Shown piece by piece: positions 44,201-54,869 of a DNA stretch of 64,000 nt. The stretch is taken from contig NC_049904.1 in the NCBI RefSeq assembly GCF_001411555.2, positions 22,953,370 through 23,017,369 on the forward strand, written 5' to 3'. The notes beneath the pieces were generated by a model. It did not search any database and was not told the origin of the DNA. It worked only from the letters and a program-made list of their open reading frames with translations. This DNA comes from Juglans regia. Its lineage: Eukaryota; Streptophyta; Magnoliopsida; Fagales; Juglandaceae. The translations under genes were made by a program, and so were the position numbers. How positions within the stretch are numbered: the first letter of the stretch is position 1; each line of letters opens with the position of its first letter.

Positions 44201-45347
44201 TAAAACCCTACCATCTGACATACTCATCTCCTGAACTCTTTTATGCAGTTTGGCTTTTAAGTAAGCATGAAAGAATTTAGAGTTCTGGTCCCCATCTTTC
44301 AGCCAGCTTTTCTTGGCCATATGAGCAAGCCTAGTGTCCTCTCTACCCAACCATGTTGAAAGTTCCAGCTTAGATGCTAATAGGTCAGAGTCATCCTTGG
44401 CATTAAAGGAGACTTGAAGGCGGCTTTCCAGATTATCAATACGAGCCTCTAGACCCTTGATTATGATGTTAGTCCTACCAAAGACACTCTTATTCCACTC
44501 TTTTAAAGCCACCTTAACCCTTTGTAATTTAGAGGAAAGGTTGATTAATCCATGCCCTAGGCCCTCACGTTTCCACACTCCATCCACAAAACTATAGAAA
44601 TCCAAATGATCAGTCCACATATATTGAAAGCGGAAAGGATTAGGACCATACCTGAATAAGTTCTCCCCCATCTGAATAACCAACAGGGAGTGATCCGAAG
44701 TAGAGCGCCAAAACCTGGTAAGACACATTAGAAAAAGAATTAAGAAAAATAGTATCAATAAAATATCTGTCTAACCTGGCCCAGCTGCGCGCTTGTCCCC
44801 CTTGACCATTGCACCAGATCATATTCGGGCCTTTGGAACACATCTCTAAAAGACCACAGGTTTGAATGCACTGGTTGAATTCTTCCATGGCTACAAAAGG
44901 ACGAGGACGCCCACCTCTTCTTTCTAAATCATCCTTAATGATATTAAAGTCCCCACAGAGAACCCAAGGAATTCTGGCAGTCCCCATATTCTCCAAATCC
45001 GCCCAAAGCTCTCTTATATCATTTCGGTTGCACTTTGCATATATAATAGATAGTAGAAACATATGACCATTCTCCTCTACTTTCACAGTAATAAACTGAT
45101 TAGACCCCACCACCCACTGTATCGAAACCAGTGAATTCCACATCAACCAAATTTTACCACCATGCACCTCATTTGTGACAAAACAATTGCAACTAAATCT
45201 TCCGAAGAATGACGGGATTCTATCCTCTAACAAAAAGGGCTCAGCTAAAGCTATGATATTAGGGCTAAATTGCTTAATAATTTTCCTCAACCTCCTATAA
45301 GAATTGCCTATTCCCCTAATATTCCAAAAACTAATAGGACTGATCAT
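41220..45347 (-). pseudogene. LINE ORF2: endonuclease, reverse transcriptase, RNase H
   Basis: The APE-type endonuclease (44640-45347) has FWNIRGIG, a GDFNII metal-site motif and RLDRYFI. The SDHS motif that ends it appears in another frame, so there is a frameshift at about 44700-44745. The RT (42704-44758) has SKAYDRVDW, GLRQGDPLSPYLF and the catalytic YADD at 43293-43304. A TAG stop at 42704-42706 follows. The zf-RVT domain (41813-42598) contains CNFCQKGHTEDLNHVLC. A second frameshift near 41815-41850 leads to RNase H (41220-41849) with NTDGSS, AEFSSLLEG and ETDSQ. Catalytic residues are present in all three enzymes. The element would nick DNA and copy its RNA at the target. Inactive as it stands, from one stop and two frameshifts. 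Confidence 0.85.
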
Positions 45348-46258
45348 AATTTAAATTTGGAAGGACGAATTACCACCCTGGTAGAGCCCCTTTTCTGGCC
45401 TGTTTTTCTGGGGTTGTTGGAGCCCTCAGAATCTGTGAAGTATTCCTTGCGCATATCATCCTTGATTTTGTCTCTCTCACTCTCGTGATCAGAATGGGAA
45501 AATAGTATCTCATCCGTTCTTTCCTCTTCATATGCAAGCATAAACGTCTCATTAACACTGACTGCTAAGGATCTTGCCTTTTTCTTCTTCGATTTCCTCT
45601 TTAGGCTTATCAGATGACTCTCCCATTCTTCGCCCGACTCAGTTACTTTGCTCACAACTAGATTAATGGCTTCTGTGCTAACCTCTTGTGGGTCTGGTAG
45701 GGGATAGGTAGATTTAACAATTTGCAGGCTCTCTTGCTCAGTTAAAACTTGCCGTATGTCCTCAACAACTTGCTCTTCTATTGATTGCTTGGAGGGGGTA
45801 GGAAACTTCTCTGGTAGATCATCATTCAGCTGGACCACAATACTGGTGTTGTCCTGACCTTGATCTGTAGCTACAATGTGCCTTGTTGTTCCACTAAGCT
45901 CCTGGTTATTAACTCTATTCGCCCCTTTAAGCTCTCTATGTTCTTCTTCTTCTTCTACTTCATGCAGGTCATGTGTGGCATGCTGCAATTTTTCTTGTTC
46001 GCCTCCCTTCTCCTGAAAAACTAGTTGTCCCCCTGTTCCCTTGTCTGTATTATTTTCATTTTTCGAAGACCCTCCTGCTTCATTCTCATCCATCTGATTT
46101 TTCTCAGCTTCTAATTCTGTCTTGGATTCTACTGAAGATCCTTTCTTGACCCAAACTTGGTTCCCAGTCCCTTTCCTGGTATGGTCTTTACCATTACGGC
46201 ATGTTTTAGAATGCCGCCTAAAACTGGTGTGAGGAGAGAGAAACGCTCTGTACAACAA
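45344..46258 (-). CDS. LINE ORF1-like protein, fragment
   Basis: A 304-residue frame, rich in E, K and S and probably largely disordered, lies directly upstream of the endonuclease, overlapping it by a few bases. It ends in a basic segment (SLKRKSKKKKARS at about residue 220). It fits the C-terminal part of a plant LINE ORF1 (nucleic-acid-binding protein), but no RRM or zinc knuckle is visible. The N-terminus is lost toward the gap. Confidence 0.55.
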   Translation of the reverse strand: MLYRAFLSPHTSFRRHSKTCRNGKDHTRKGTGNQVWVKKGSSVESKTELEAEKNQMDENEAGGSSKNENNTDKGTGGQLVFQEKGGEQEKLQHATHDLHEVEEEEEHRELKGANRVNNQELSGTTRHIVATDQGQDNTSIVVQLNDDLPEKFPTPSKQSIEEQVVEDIRQVLTEQESLQIVKSTYPLPDPQEVSTEAINLVVSKVTESGEEWESHLISLKRKSKKKKARSLAVSVNETFMLAYEEERTDEILFSHSDHESERDKIKDDMRKEYFTDSEGSNNPRKTGQKRGSTRVVIRPSKFKL

Positions 46259-46262
46259 AAAG

Positions 46263-46298
46263 ACCGTTGAGGAGAGAGGAACCGTTGAGGAGAGAGAA
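46263..46298 (+). repeat. Two 18-bp tandem units beside the gap
   Basis: ACCGTTGAGGAGAGAGGA (46263-46280) and ACCGTTGAGGAGAGAGAA (46281-46298) differ at one base. They directly precede the N run, which suggests an unresolved tandem array. Confidence 0.7.
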
Positions 46299-46311
46299 AC
46301 CCGATCGCCGC

Positions 46312-46411
46312 NNNNNNNNNNNNNNNNNNNNNNNNNNNNNNNNNNNNNNNNNNNNNNNNNNNNNNNNNNNNNNNNNNNNNNNNNNNNNNNNNNNNNNNNN
46401 NNNNNNNNNNN
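46312..46411. other. Assembly gap (100 N)
   Basis: Exactly 100 N, a conventional placeholder for a gap of unknown size. The true distance between the LINE and the CNL gene region is therefore unknown. Confidence 0.98.
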
Positions 46412-47520
46412 AAATATAATAAATAATTCAATTTTAACTCTACTATTTATAAACTATCTTAACTCATTTCAATTTATCTCTAAATTCAAACCATTCTGTC
46501 TCCAACCATAAGAGTTCAAAATCAAGCAAAACAAGATATATTAATATACTTCCATAGAACAAATTGACACCCAAAAAAAAAATTCAAAACCAAAGATTAA
46601 TAAATGAGAGATGACAGCTAAAACAATTTTATTTGGACCGGTAGGATTGAAATTAAGCAAAAGAGAGAGCGCCAACAAACACCCACTAACCAACCAAACT
46701 AAATGACAGAAGGGCGAGTGTTAATTGAAATGATAACTTTTTCTTCAACCTATCCTGCTCGATTCCAATATTTTTCATCTCCAGGGAGTATATTTAAAAA
46801 TAAATAATGCTACTTATAATTTTATTTATATTTTTACTTATAAAACTTATTTTATTAATTTATTTTTATTTTAAATTCAAATCCTGAATTTTAAATTTTA
46901 TAATCTTTAACATATTTAAAAATAAATTAATTTTAACATATTTAAAAGTTTATCAAGTGCTCTGCTTGGCTATGGGCTGGGAAAGCCGGGGCGCACGATT
47001 TCTACCGTTAAGATCGTGCTCTTGGATGCCAAATACAAGCAGTCACGCAATCCCAAGCTTAGAGCATCTGGGTTGGACAGCTCAAATTCAAATAAAATTA
47101 AAGAGAAAACTTTATAATCTTCAAAGAGAAAACTAATTTCTGAAAAATGATTGATCTCACGTTTATCAACAATGAAGTGATTACTTTACATATTTGCACA
47201 TCCACCATAAAAACTAATTAGTTTTAAAAGTTGGAAGAGTGATTGTCTTGTCTGTTCCATTCACCAATGCAATAGGACATACAGCCTGTCTTTGATCGTC
47301 ATGTTGAAATTAACTTCCTTAATTTTTTAAATTATAACTCAAATCATACGAAAAATATTAATTTTTTACTCTTAGTTGCAGTATAATTGTCATTATTTTT
47401 ATCATTTTCCACTTAAAATAATTCCTATCCACTTGGTTTTTCTGGAAGTTAAGTCAACTATATCAACCAAGAGGCCAGAAATACGGTTTCAATTTATCCA
47501 CTTCCTTCCTGAAGAAAAAC
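46412..47520 (+). repeat. CNL upstream region with a CC-domain fragment (inverted match to 19565-20400)
   Basis: 46480-47330 is the inverted counterpart of 19565-20400. 46995-47095 reads ISTVKIVLLDAKYKQSRNPK, a CNL coiled-coil fragment with no NB-ARC after it. The last 60 bases before the ATG (TATCAACCAAGAGGCCAGAA) match the leader of the minus-strand CNL gene. Confidence 0.65.
46995..47095 (+). pseudogene. CNL coiled-coil fragment
   Basis: Corresponds to residues about 40-60 of the neighbouring CNL proteins (TIKIVLLDAEYKQASNPK). It is followed by a degraded LRASGLDS in place of LSIWLGQL. A relic of another CNL copy, in the same orientation as the gene 430 bp downstream. Confidence 0.6.
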
Positions 47521-47601
47521 ATGGCTGATCTTGCCTCTAGCCTCGCCAGTAGTCTCTTGAAGAAATTAGGCTCTTTGGTTTATCAAGAGCTCTACTTGGC
47601 A

Positions 47602-47604
47602 TAG
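47602..47604 (+). other. Premature TAG replacing the conserved Trp-28 codon
   Basis: The paralogue reads YLAWGVQ here; this copy reads YLA-stop-GVQ. A single G-to-A change explains it. Confidence 0.9.
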
Positions 47605-47658
47605 GGTGTCCAGAGCGACCTGCATAAACTTGAGAGCACGATTTCTATCCTTAAGATC

Positions 47659-49989
47659 GTGCTCTTGGATGCTGAAGACAAGCAAGCAAACAACCCCATG
47701 CTGAGCATCTGGCTTGGACGGCTTAAAAATATGTTATATGTCGCAGAGGATGTGGTAGATGAACTTGAGTACGAAGCTTTAAGGAAGCAAGCGATTACGA
47801 CATATGGAAGCGCTATGGCAAAGGTATGCCATTTCTTTTGTTCATTCATGGCACTTTCATCCCGTTTAAAACTGGCTCACAAAATCAAGGACATTAGAGA
47901 GAGGTTAGATGAGATTAATGCTGATAAGGTTCAGTTTAATCTCACTGAGCGGCATGAAGAGGTGCATGTCAATCCCCTGTGGAGGGAGAAGACCCATTCC
48001 TTTATTGATCCTTCAACAATATTCGGTAGGGATGGTGACAAAGAAGAAATAAAAAAGAGTTTGATGCACCCAAATCCCACTAGAAATCTTAATATAATTG
48101 CCATAGTTGGATTAGGAGGTATGGGAAAGACCACACTTGCCAAGGTTGTTTACAATGACGAATCCGTAGTTAAACATTTTCAGTTGAGAATGTGGGTTTG
48201 TGTACCTGAGAATTTTAATGTTACAAGATTGGTGAAAGACATCCTTAAATCTGCTGGTGGTAGAGTTGATAAGAATTCAAGTAATGAAGATACATTGCAT
48301 ACTAGTTTGAGAGAACTTTTAAAGGATAAAAGGTTTCTACTAGTTTTAGATGATGTCTGCAATGAAAATAGAAATAAATGGACTAAACTGAGAGATTTGC
48401 TTAATGGAGGGTCGCATGGAAGTGTCATTGTTGTAACGACACGTAGTCACAGGGTTTCTTCCGTTTTAGACCCTGTTTATACACATTCTGTAGAAGGTCT
48501 ATCAAAAGAAGAAAGTTTGTCTGTGTTTGTGAAATGTGCATTCAAGGAAGGAGAAGACAAACTATATCCAAATCTCTTGCCAATTGCAGATGAAATAGTG
48601 AAAAAGTGTAAAGGGGTTCCACTGGCCCTGAAGAGTTTAGGTGGTCTACTTTATTCGAAAGTCGATGAAAGCGAGTGGGAATTGGTGAGAGGTAACGAGA
48701 TTTGGGAATTGGAAGAAAATGAGGGAGGCATCTTACCTGCATTGCAATTGAGCTATAATCAAATGCCGATTCATTTGAAGCGATGCTTTGCTTATTGCGT
48801 TAATTTTCCAAAGGATTATGATTTCAGTAATATCCTTTTAATTGAACAATGGGTGGCACATGGATTAATCATCCAAATGTCTCCTAACAAAAAACAAGAG
48901 TTGGAAGATATTGGAGAATTGTACATTAAAGAGTTAATGTCGATATGTTTTTTCCATTTAGATCTTCAAGAAAATCTTTTTGGCATGTATTCCTTCAAAA
49001 TGCATGATCTCGTCCATGATCTTGTACTCTCTATTGGCCATGAAGAGTGGTCGGAAATAGACTCTAACAATAAAGACATGGCCTCGACAGTCCGTCATTT
49101 GTCAATTTCATCTAGTAGCCAACAAGTTTCAAAGTTCTCAAACAAGTTAACTAATGTGAGGAGCATCATGTACCGAAACGAACCACACGTGTCCTCAGTT
49201 GAAGCATGCATCTCAAGATTCAAGTCTTTACGTCTGTTAACTATACCTTATTCAGATTTTGAGAATTTGCCAAGTTCCATTGGTACTCAAAAGCATTTGA
49301 GATATCTCGGCCTATCTCTTAATCAGTCAATCAAGAAGCTTCCTAATTCCATTTGCAAGTTACACAATTTGCAAACCTTGTTACTTGATGGATGTAGAGA
49401 CCTTGAACGACTGCCCAAAGATATGAGGAACATGATCAACCTTAGGTTTCTTACGATTTCAACAAAAGATACATGCTTGTTCGTGAATGGAGTATGTTGC
49501 TTTAATTCTCTTAAGATTTTATGGGTGGTGGAGTGTCCAAGACTCGAATGCTTGCTTCCACAGATGGACAGGTGCCTCACCAACCTTCGTATGTTGGTTT
49601 TTGTGGAATGTGAAAGTTTGACCTCTTTGCCACCTATTATCAAGCACCTAAAAGCCTTAGAGTCATTGTACATTTGTGATTGTGAAGAGATAGATTTGAC
49701 GGGAGGAGGAGGAGATGCACAGGACCTCAATTTGAGACTCCAAATCTTGTATATAACAAATTTACCAAAGTTGGAGATTTTACCCGAATGGCTCCTAGGA
49801 TCTGCAAACACTTTAAAGCACCTACATATCGAGCAGTGTGAAAATCTGAAGGCGTTGCCAGAGTGGTTACCAACTCTGAAATCACTTCAGACATTGGAGA
49901 TCATTGAATGCAATGAGCTATCATCTCTACCGGAGGGGATTCGTCATATGAAAACATTAAGAAAACTGGTGATCATTCCTGAGCTCTAA
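47659..49989 (+). CDS. CC-NBS-LRR (CNL/RGA-type) resistance protein; normal start at 47521 blocked by a stop at codon 28
   Basis: This is the inverted paralogue of the gene at 12794-14992. The conserved ATG is at 47521, but codon 28, TGG (W) in the paralogue, is TAG here (47602-47604). The frame then stays open for 776 residues from an internal Met at 47659, which omits about 46 residues of the coiled-coil domain. The P-loop GLGGMGKTT, GVPLA, CFAYC and MHD motifs are present. In kinase-2 the usual W is C (LLVLDDVC). LRRs continue to LVIIPEL, about 85 residues beyond the paralogue's end. A 3' UTR intron (GAG|GTAATG..TTTGCAG|CGAG, about 50000-50120) follows. Loss of the first coiled-coil helix would probably impair signalling. 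I regard it as a likely pseudogene, though internal initiation is possible. Confidence 0.8.
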   Translation: MLLDAEDKQANNPMLSIWLGRLKNMLYVAEDVVDELEYEALRKQAITTYGSAMAKVCHFFCSFMALSSRLKLAHKIKDIRERLDEINADKVQFNLTERHEEVHVNPLWREKTHSFIDPSTIFGRDGDKEEIKKSLMHPNPTRNLNIIAIVGLGGMGKTTLAKVVYNDESVVKHFQLRMWVCVPENFNVTRLVKDILKSAGGRVDKNSSNEDTLHTSLRELLKDKRFLLVLDDVCNENRNKWTKLRDLLNGGSHGSVIVVTTRSHRVSSVLDPVYTHSVEGLSKEESLSVFVKCAFKEGEDKLYPNLLPIADEIVKKCKGVPLALKSLGGLLYSKVDESEWELVRGNEIWELEENEGGILPALQLSYNQMPIHLKRCFAYCVNFPKDYDFSNILLIEQWVAHGLIIQMSPNKKQELEDIGELYIKELMSICFFHLDLQENLFGMYSFKMHDLVHDLVLSIGHEEWSEIDSNNKDMASTVRHLSISSSSQQVSKFSNKLTNVRSIMYRNEPHVSSVEACISRFKSLRLLTIPYSDFENLPSSIGTQKHLRYLGLSLNQSIKKLPNSICKLHNLQTLLLDGCRDLERLPKDMRNMINLRFLTISTKDTCLFVNGVCCFNSLKILWVVECPRLECLLPQMDRCLTNLRMLVFVECESLTSLPPIIKHLKALESLYICDCEEIDLTGGGGDAQDLNLRLQILYITNLPKLEILPEWLLGSANTLKHLHIEQCENLKALPEWLPTLKSLQTLEIIECNELSSLPEGIRHMKTLRKLVIIPEL

Positions 49990-50000
49990 CTCGATGATGA

Positions 50001-50120
50001 GGTAATGTGATTTTGTCTTCTTATTTCAATCGTAAATCATTTTTATAATCACTTATTATATAGGTTAGGTTTTATTACTCTCCCCTTAAATTTTATATAT
50101 CTATACGCATGGATTTGCAG
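50001..50120 (+). other. Intron in the CNL 3' UTR
   Basis: GATGAG|GTAATGTG is followed by a T-rich stretch and GGATTTGCAG|CGAGTCG. A 3' intron fits the sequence. The minus-strand paralogue has lost this part by deletion. Confidence 0.45.
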
Positions 50121-50244
50121 CGAGTCGAAGCGAATGCCAGCCTGAAAGCACGTAGCTTCGATCGGTACCTATATATATGTGTGTTATTTGGATTGGTGAA
50201 TAATAATGTATTTGCTTCGGTACCTATATCTATCTTTTTTCAAT

Positions 50245-50880
50245 GTATAAAATGCTTCACTTGTACTGTTGGTTTCGTAAATGCATGTGTGGAATAATAA
50301 TGTATTGGAATGAGTACTACTGCAGAGATTGATATTTTATTATTATTTCTTTAAAAAATCTCAATTTCCATTGAAATTCGAATGTACTGCTCAATTGGTT
50401 AGTAACTTTTGTCTGAAAGATTAATTGGAGGTCGATCTTCATTATATAAAAGGAAGAAGAAGAAGATCGAGGAGAATCATGATGAGTTAATTAGCAGAAG
50501 TTTTGTGATTGTGGCATCTTTACTAATTTGGAGTAAATCTATAGATTCAAAACCAAATTTACCCAATTCCATCTGCGTGCTATAAGCATTTCTATATCGA
50601 AAGAAACAAGGAAATTAAAAGCTGCAACTATATATTTCACTCCTAATGCCATAACCAAATGATTTAGTTGTTAGATCTTTCAATTCACTATTTTAATCAA
50701 TCAATGACTATGTTAAAACCAATTACTGATTTCACAATTATCACTAATTATATATCCTAAAAAAATTACTATTTTTTTTTTTACATGCGGTTGGAGATCA
50801 ACACTTCCCGCCGCTTTATTACAATGATTTACCGGATCTGACCTTTACACAAGTGAATACGATGCTAACGCTACTTTTCA
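50245..50880. repeat. 3' flank of the plus-strand CNL gene (inverted match to 10050-12750)
   Basis: Homologous, in inverted orientation, to the flank of the minus-strand CNL gene. It contains no hAT-like element, so the site is unoccupied here. Confidence 0.65.
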
Positions 50881-51778
50881 TAATTTTATTTGAATTGGTC
50901 TTAAGCCTTATTGTAAGGCCCAGTTCTGGGTTAAGTATTAATAAGGATTTAAGGTGAATTGGGTTTATATAAGAATTGGGCTTGAAGTAATGGTCTGACC
51001 CATATGTTGGGTCCAACCTTTCTAACCTTTGGATTTAAGTCCATTTGGCTGAACCATATCACAAGACCCATATCCATGGGTTGACCCAGAACGGTTTGAC
51101 CATTGACCTTGACTTGCTTGACCAATTGACCCGACCTGTTTGAATGACTTGGTTGATAGGGTCACTAAATCTGACTTGATTCAGATCATAAAATATAATA
51201 ATATTTTTTTTTCAAAAAAAAAAGAATTTAAAAAATTTATCTCTTAATATCTCTATAATAGACGTTATTTAATATTTTCTTATTTATATACATAATTATT
51301 ATTTTTAAATATTCAATTCCAATTCATATATATGGATGGCTTAGAGAAATTAATGTGATATGTCGCTTAAGTGACTTCTATCATGAAAATTTTTTCTTTG
51401 GCCTAAAAAATTGAAATTTAGTGAATTGCATATAGTTACATCTAAATCGATGTGAATAACAATCAGCCCAAAGGAAGATTTTTTTTTTGGTCGAGTTATA
51501 GATGATATAAGGTAGTTAATTGTAAATTGTGTAATTTTTGGGATTATCCTGTCCAAAAACTTGATTGCAATTATGCACTAGGTATCTCATAAGGGCTCAT
51601 TTTTATAAAATCATAAAATTTTCTTTTAATTTTATGTTATGTTGTCTAATTGATTTTGTTGTTCAATTAAACTAAAGCTTGCATGATGATAATTATGGGT
51701 CACTACATTAAAATTGTGAGATATTTATTTATTGTGAGTTTATTTTGTTTCACTTCTAGTGAATGTATATATGATATC
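50881..51778. other. Spacer with a W-box cluster
   Basis: 51081-51131 holds six TTGAC(C/T) cores. The remainder is AT-rich. The phrase-like repeats of GACCCA/TTGACC suggest it may be part of a degraded repeat. No gene. Confidence 0.45.
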
Positions 51779-52345
51779 TTTCAATTTGAATAACATTCAA
51801 ATTTTTAACGGATCTAATCTGGCAAAATAGAAAGAGCATGTTACTATTGTTCTTGAGTGTATGAATTTGGACTATGTGCTCCGGGTTATGAGCCTCCCAA
51901 ACCTACTGATCAGAGTTCTACTGATTAGAAGACAACTTATGAGAAATGGGAGTGCTATTATTGCATGAGTCTTATGATAATAAATCATTCTATTCGACGT
52001 GCAATGCCTGGAAAGAAAAATGCCAAGAAGTACCTAAGTCAATTAGCAGACTAATTCGTTATAATGGAAAAAGGTAGAGACATACACTTCCTAGCAAACT
52101 TGTCTCAATGCGGTATAATGGCAAAGAGAATATAAGAGAGTATATTATGAAATGTCAAATCTTGTTACTAGATTGAGAGCACTAAAGTTAGAGTTTTCTT
52201 ATCAAATTCTTGTGCATCTCATTATGATTTCCCTTCATGTACATTTTTTCCCTTTAAGATTAATTATAATACTCAAAGGGAGAAATGGACTCTTAATGAG
52301 CTCATTGCTCATTGTATGCAAGAGGATGAAAGGTTGAAACAAGAA
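51779..52345 (+). pseudogene. Copia gag relic (UBN2-type)
   Basis: Across two or three frames the plus strand reads copia Gag N-terminal sequence: FNLNNIQIFNGSNLAK, DYVLRV, EPPKPTDQSSTD, YEKWE, MSNLVTRLRALKLEF, LNELIAHCMQEDERLKQEM. No polymerase region follows and no LTR was found. A dead fragment from a different copy than the element at 1-4515. Confidence 0.75.
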
Positions 52346-54239
52346 ATGTTTGGTACCCCGTCCCTCTGTAAAAGACTTAGTGGGGATCCATGGTACCATG
52401 GGTGCCAGCCATATGACAACACCCAAGATTTGAATCGGGTAATTAGGCGTTCAACATTCGCTAGGAAGTGCACGTGGAAGGAAAAGATATATGGTTTGTA
52501 GCGGAAAAGTAAAGGTTTAGTCTAAACGCTAAATATTATAGTACTATTAATTTAATAAAAGTCATAAATGTATTTCCACAATATCCACATGATACTTCAT
52601 TCCTTAGATAATTATACACATGTCTAATTGCTTGATTTGTAAACCCCAAATAAGGTCGATCGAATACACTTTGTCGTCTGACTATTATTTACAAGTACAA
52701 TTTCCATAGGCAGACAAGTCCTACAGAAAAGTTTCGGGGTTTGGTTTTTTTGGACTAAATCGAACCGAGACCGACCGAATGTATATATATATATATATTT
52801 TAATATATAATATAATATATTATTTTATATAGTATTTGTGTAAGTTAATTATTTAATATTCATTAACCATATATAAAATGTTAAAGAGATCACTTAATTT
52901 TAGTTTTACTAATTTAATTAATTTTGTGTATTAATTTTTTTGTTAAAAAAAAAAGAAAAGAGGAAAAAAAATGTTCATTGACCAAATGAACCCACTGGAC
53001 CAATAACTAATGGTTTGATCCAGCAAAAATGATAGACCAAAGTTTTCAGTCCGTGACCCCTCCCAGACTGGACCAGACCAATTATATACCTAGTTTTAAT
53101 TTTAAGATCTTTTACCCTGGGAAGGAAAAGAAACATTTTATAAATGTCAATAATTCTCATTTCATATTCTAAAACTACCTTTTAAACCCCTTAAATCCCA
53201 CTACAACCACGAGTATTACATTTTTGCAACACACAACCTATTTAGTGTCAACATCCAAATGCTTGTGGCTATCATCCAGAAATTTGACGTGGCTGAGTCA
53301 ACGTTCTAACTTATTGTCCTAGGATGTAGACATGATAACTCATATCCAACTTAGTTTTCATTTTAACAGAAGATTTTTGTATTCTTAAGTTCCGACCTGT
53401 TTTATTAGCCTACTTACGCGATGCCTCATCCCTTGACATTCGTAAACATCATGATAAGTCTCATTCAGAGAGGAGAGAGAGACTCACATGATGAGAGGAA
53501 GAGGATGAGGAGGGATAGAGAGTAGCGGGGGTTGGGCAGCTTTTGTTGTTTTTCATCTTGTTTTCTTTTCCTCCTCTTTTGTATGTTTTTTGCTGGGATA
53601 CCCTTGCTTTATTCTACTTTATTATTAAAAAGAGTTGAGAGAAATACAAAATGGAATTCGAAAGAGCAAGGAGCCTCGGCCCTGCAATAGAGAGTGTGAT
53701 TTCTCGAACCCTAATGGTTGTAATATGCATGGGTTCAAACAGTTCTGGGTAATTCCTCTATAATGGCTTTTTGTTATTTTTCCCCCCTTTTTCATTGTGG
53801 CTTCGCACCAAATTAGAAAAGAGAGAAGATATCTAACAAAATCAGTTATTTTTTTCGTTAGTGAGAAATGGGTCTTAACCTAATGCACAATCCCTCCCTG
53901 GAATCAGTGTAATCACACCATTACAACCATTACACACGTCATCATTAAAGTTTATCAGAGTATAATATTAAATTTGACACACAAGATTCAATTGGGTGGT
54001 AACTGGAGAGCTCACTCAACATATGAGAATGAGCATAAGCATCTTTGAGAATGGAGTAAATACAAAAAATTTTATATACCATGCTTTGCCAAAGAAAAAG
54101 GAAAAAAAAACCATTTGCATAATACTCCTATCCTTCTAAATAATTCAACTGTCGTACACAAAAAGGTCGGTATATTCAAAAATTTGCTATGGTGATAAAA
54201 TTAGAATGTAGTATACTCTAACCTACAAAATTGATTTAT
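52346..54239. other. Low-complexity and repeat-derived spacer
   Basis: (TA)n at about 52780-52800, an AT-rich stretch and a GA-rich purine stretch near 53466-53530. I see no gene. 53180-53400 has a few exon-like phrases, none supportable. Confidence 0.4.
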
Positions 54240-54355
54240 TGTTACCATGGTATTCCTCCGCTATAAGTGAAGATTTTTTTAATAAAATTGGGAAATGGTC
54301 ATTATTGGATAGGTGACCTCGACTTTTTTTTATTATTATTATTAAAAAAAAAAAA
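54240..54355 (+). mobile_element. LINE 3' UTR end with A-rich tail
   Basis: GTTACCATGGTATTCCTCCG and TATAAGTGA match the 3' UTR of the nested LINE at 20830-21314 (reverse complement). It ends in a TTATTATTATT and A-run. Severely 5' truncated. Confidence 0.6.
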
Positions 54356-54869
54356 AGCCCTACAAAATTGGTAAGGTGAGAATGGAGACTCACATGAGGA
54401 TTCCTTCAGCATTATTAAGGGCTCTCTTTACAACCCTAAATTTTTCTGTGATGGCTTTATTGGTTTTCACAACTTACTCCTTGATGAAAAACTCAATGCC
54501 ATGTCTAAGACTTTCGAGCTCGGGGGTGACAGCTACACGGGTGAATATGTTCCATATGAGCTTTATCATGATACTCAAAAAGGGCCTCAAATAGCATTCA
54601 GAAGTGCATAATCCGTCTTGGGGTGAGCTACCTGATATCACCCAATTCTACAGACTTCAAAACTGCTAGGGAGAGGGTGAAAGAAGCAAGCATCTCTGCT
54701 GCAAATTTTGCTAGGTGCAATGACCTAGTATGCTGCATCGACTCCAACTCTTTGAAGTGGTCCCAAAGGCAAAACTGAGAAATATATTACAGCAGGTAAA
54801 AGCAAGATTAAAAAAATTATTTTAGGAAAAAGAACATAGAAAGGGCACTACATTCCTCCAACAAATCTT
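54356..54869 (+). other. Unrecognised short frame and spacer
   Basis: 54376-54594 has a 72-codon frame with a hydrophobic stretch (ALFTTLNFSVMALLVFTTY). An overlapping frame reads GDSYTGEYVPYELYHDTQKG. Neither is recognised. Possibly a broken exon. Confidence 0.25.

Larger units (their letters stand above)
40913..46311 (-). mobile_element. LINE (L1-type non-LTR retrotransposon), nearly complete, 5' end in an assembly gap
   Basis: On the minus strand the element reads ORF1-like protein, then ORF2 with endonuclease, reverse transcriptase, zinc-knuckle domain and RNase H, then a 3' UTR and poly(A) (T run 40913-40925). Only a few lesions interrupt ORF2. The 5' end is not visible because the sequence enters N bases at 46312, so the target duplication cannot be checked. 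Confidence 0.88.
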
